Source: Peptococcaceae bacterium UBA6116 (GTDB taxonomy: Bacteria > Bacillota > Desulfitobacteriia > Desulfitobacteriales > Syntrophobotulaceae). From it: DNA of 5,100 bases. The stretch spans positions 37,825-42,924 of the forward strand of contig DIWC01000035.1 of assembly GCA_002423425.1 (NCBI GenBank). Direction: 5' to 3'. The notes beneath the pieces were generated by a model that did not search any database, was not told the DNA's origin, and saw nothing but the letters and a program-made list of their open reading frames with translations. Made by a program: the position numbers and the translations under genes. Of the stretch, positions 5,078 through 5,100 are shown piece after piece; positions within the stretch are counted from its first letter, which is position 1; every line of letters begins with the position of its first letter.

Positions 5078-5100
5078 TGGTCGGGGCGACGGGATTCGAA
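5078..5100 (-). tRNA. tRNA 3' end, probably tRNA-Pro (partial)
   Basis: The minus strand ends with the T loop TTCGAAT (5094-5100), the T-stem strand CCCGT (5089-5093), the acceptor strand CGCCCCG (5082-5088), discriminator A (5081) and an encoded CCA (5078-5080). The spacing is exact for a tRNA. The implied 5' acceptor strand CGGGGCG, with a C1-G72 pair and A73, is typical of bacterial tRNA-Pro. The anticodon lies outside the window, so the amino acid is an inference. Confidence 0.85.

Overview
The window looks like chromosomal DNA of a low-to-moderate-GC Gram-positive bacterium of the Firmicutes, probably Clostridia. The grounds are an FMN-riboswitch-controlled rib operon in the Bacillus/Clostridium order, strong AGGAGG-type ribosome binding sites, a TTG start and rho-independent hairpins. 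The genus cannot be fixed from the sequence.

Left part (1-2516), all on the minus strand: a GNAT acetyltransferase gene (1977-2516) is followed by the rib operon. A promoter inside the 3' end of the acetyltransferase gene leads into an FMN riboswitch (1840-1944) and a regulated terminator (1773-1793), then ribD (639-1742) and ribE (612 down to the window edge, TTG start). RibD and RibE catalyse the middle and last steps of riboflavin synthesis. The operon probably continues beyond position 1 with ribBA and ribH.

Middle part (about 2520-3790) is a gene graveyard. It holds an IS110-family transposase reduced to its two ends, a GGDEF diguanylate cyclase fragment cut at both ends, a perfect 22-bp inverted repeat, a motif like the 5' region of a group II intron, and the tail of a small membrane protein. 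No intact gene was found here.

Right part (3789-5100) is a phage-type lysis module on the plus strand: an M23 endopeptidase endolysin with a C-terminal wall-binding-like domain and a strong internal translation start, a 57-residue holin-like protein, and a short XRE-type helix-turn-helix protein. It ends at a shared terminator and the 3' end of a minus-strand tRNA gene, probably tRNA-Pro. Phage genes abutting a tRNA 3' end, with a tandem 11-bp repeat on the element side, suggest the end of a prophage or phage remnant integrated at the tRNA.

The clearest points for a second look are the endolysin's internal start, the exact 8-nt antiterminator pairing of the riboswitch, the tandem repeat beside the tRNA, and the collapsed IS110 gene. 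I did not find convincing evidence of a wholly new system.
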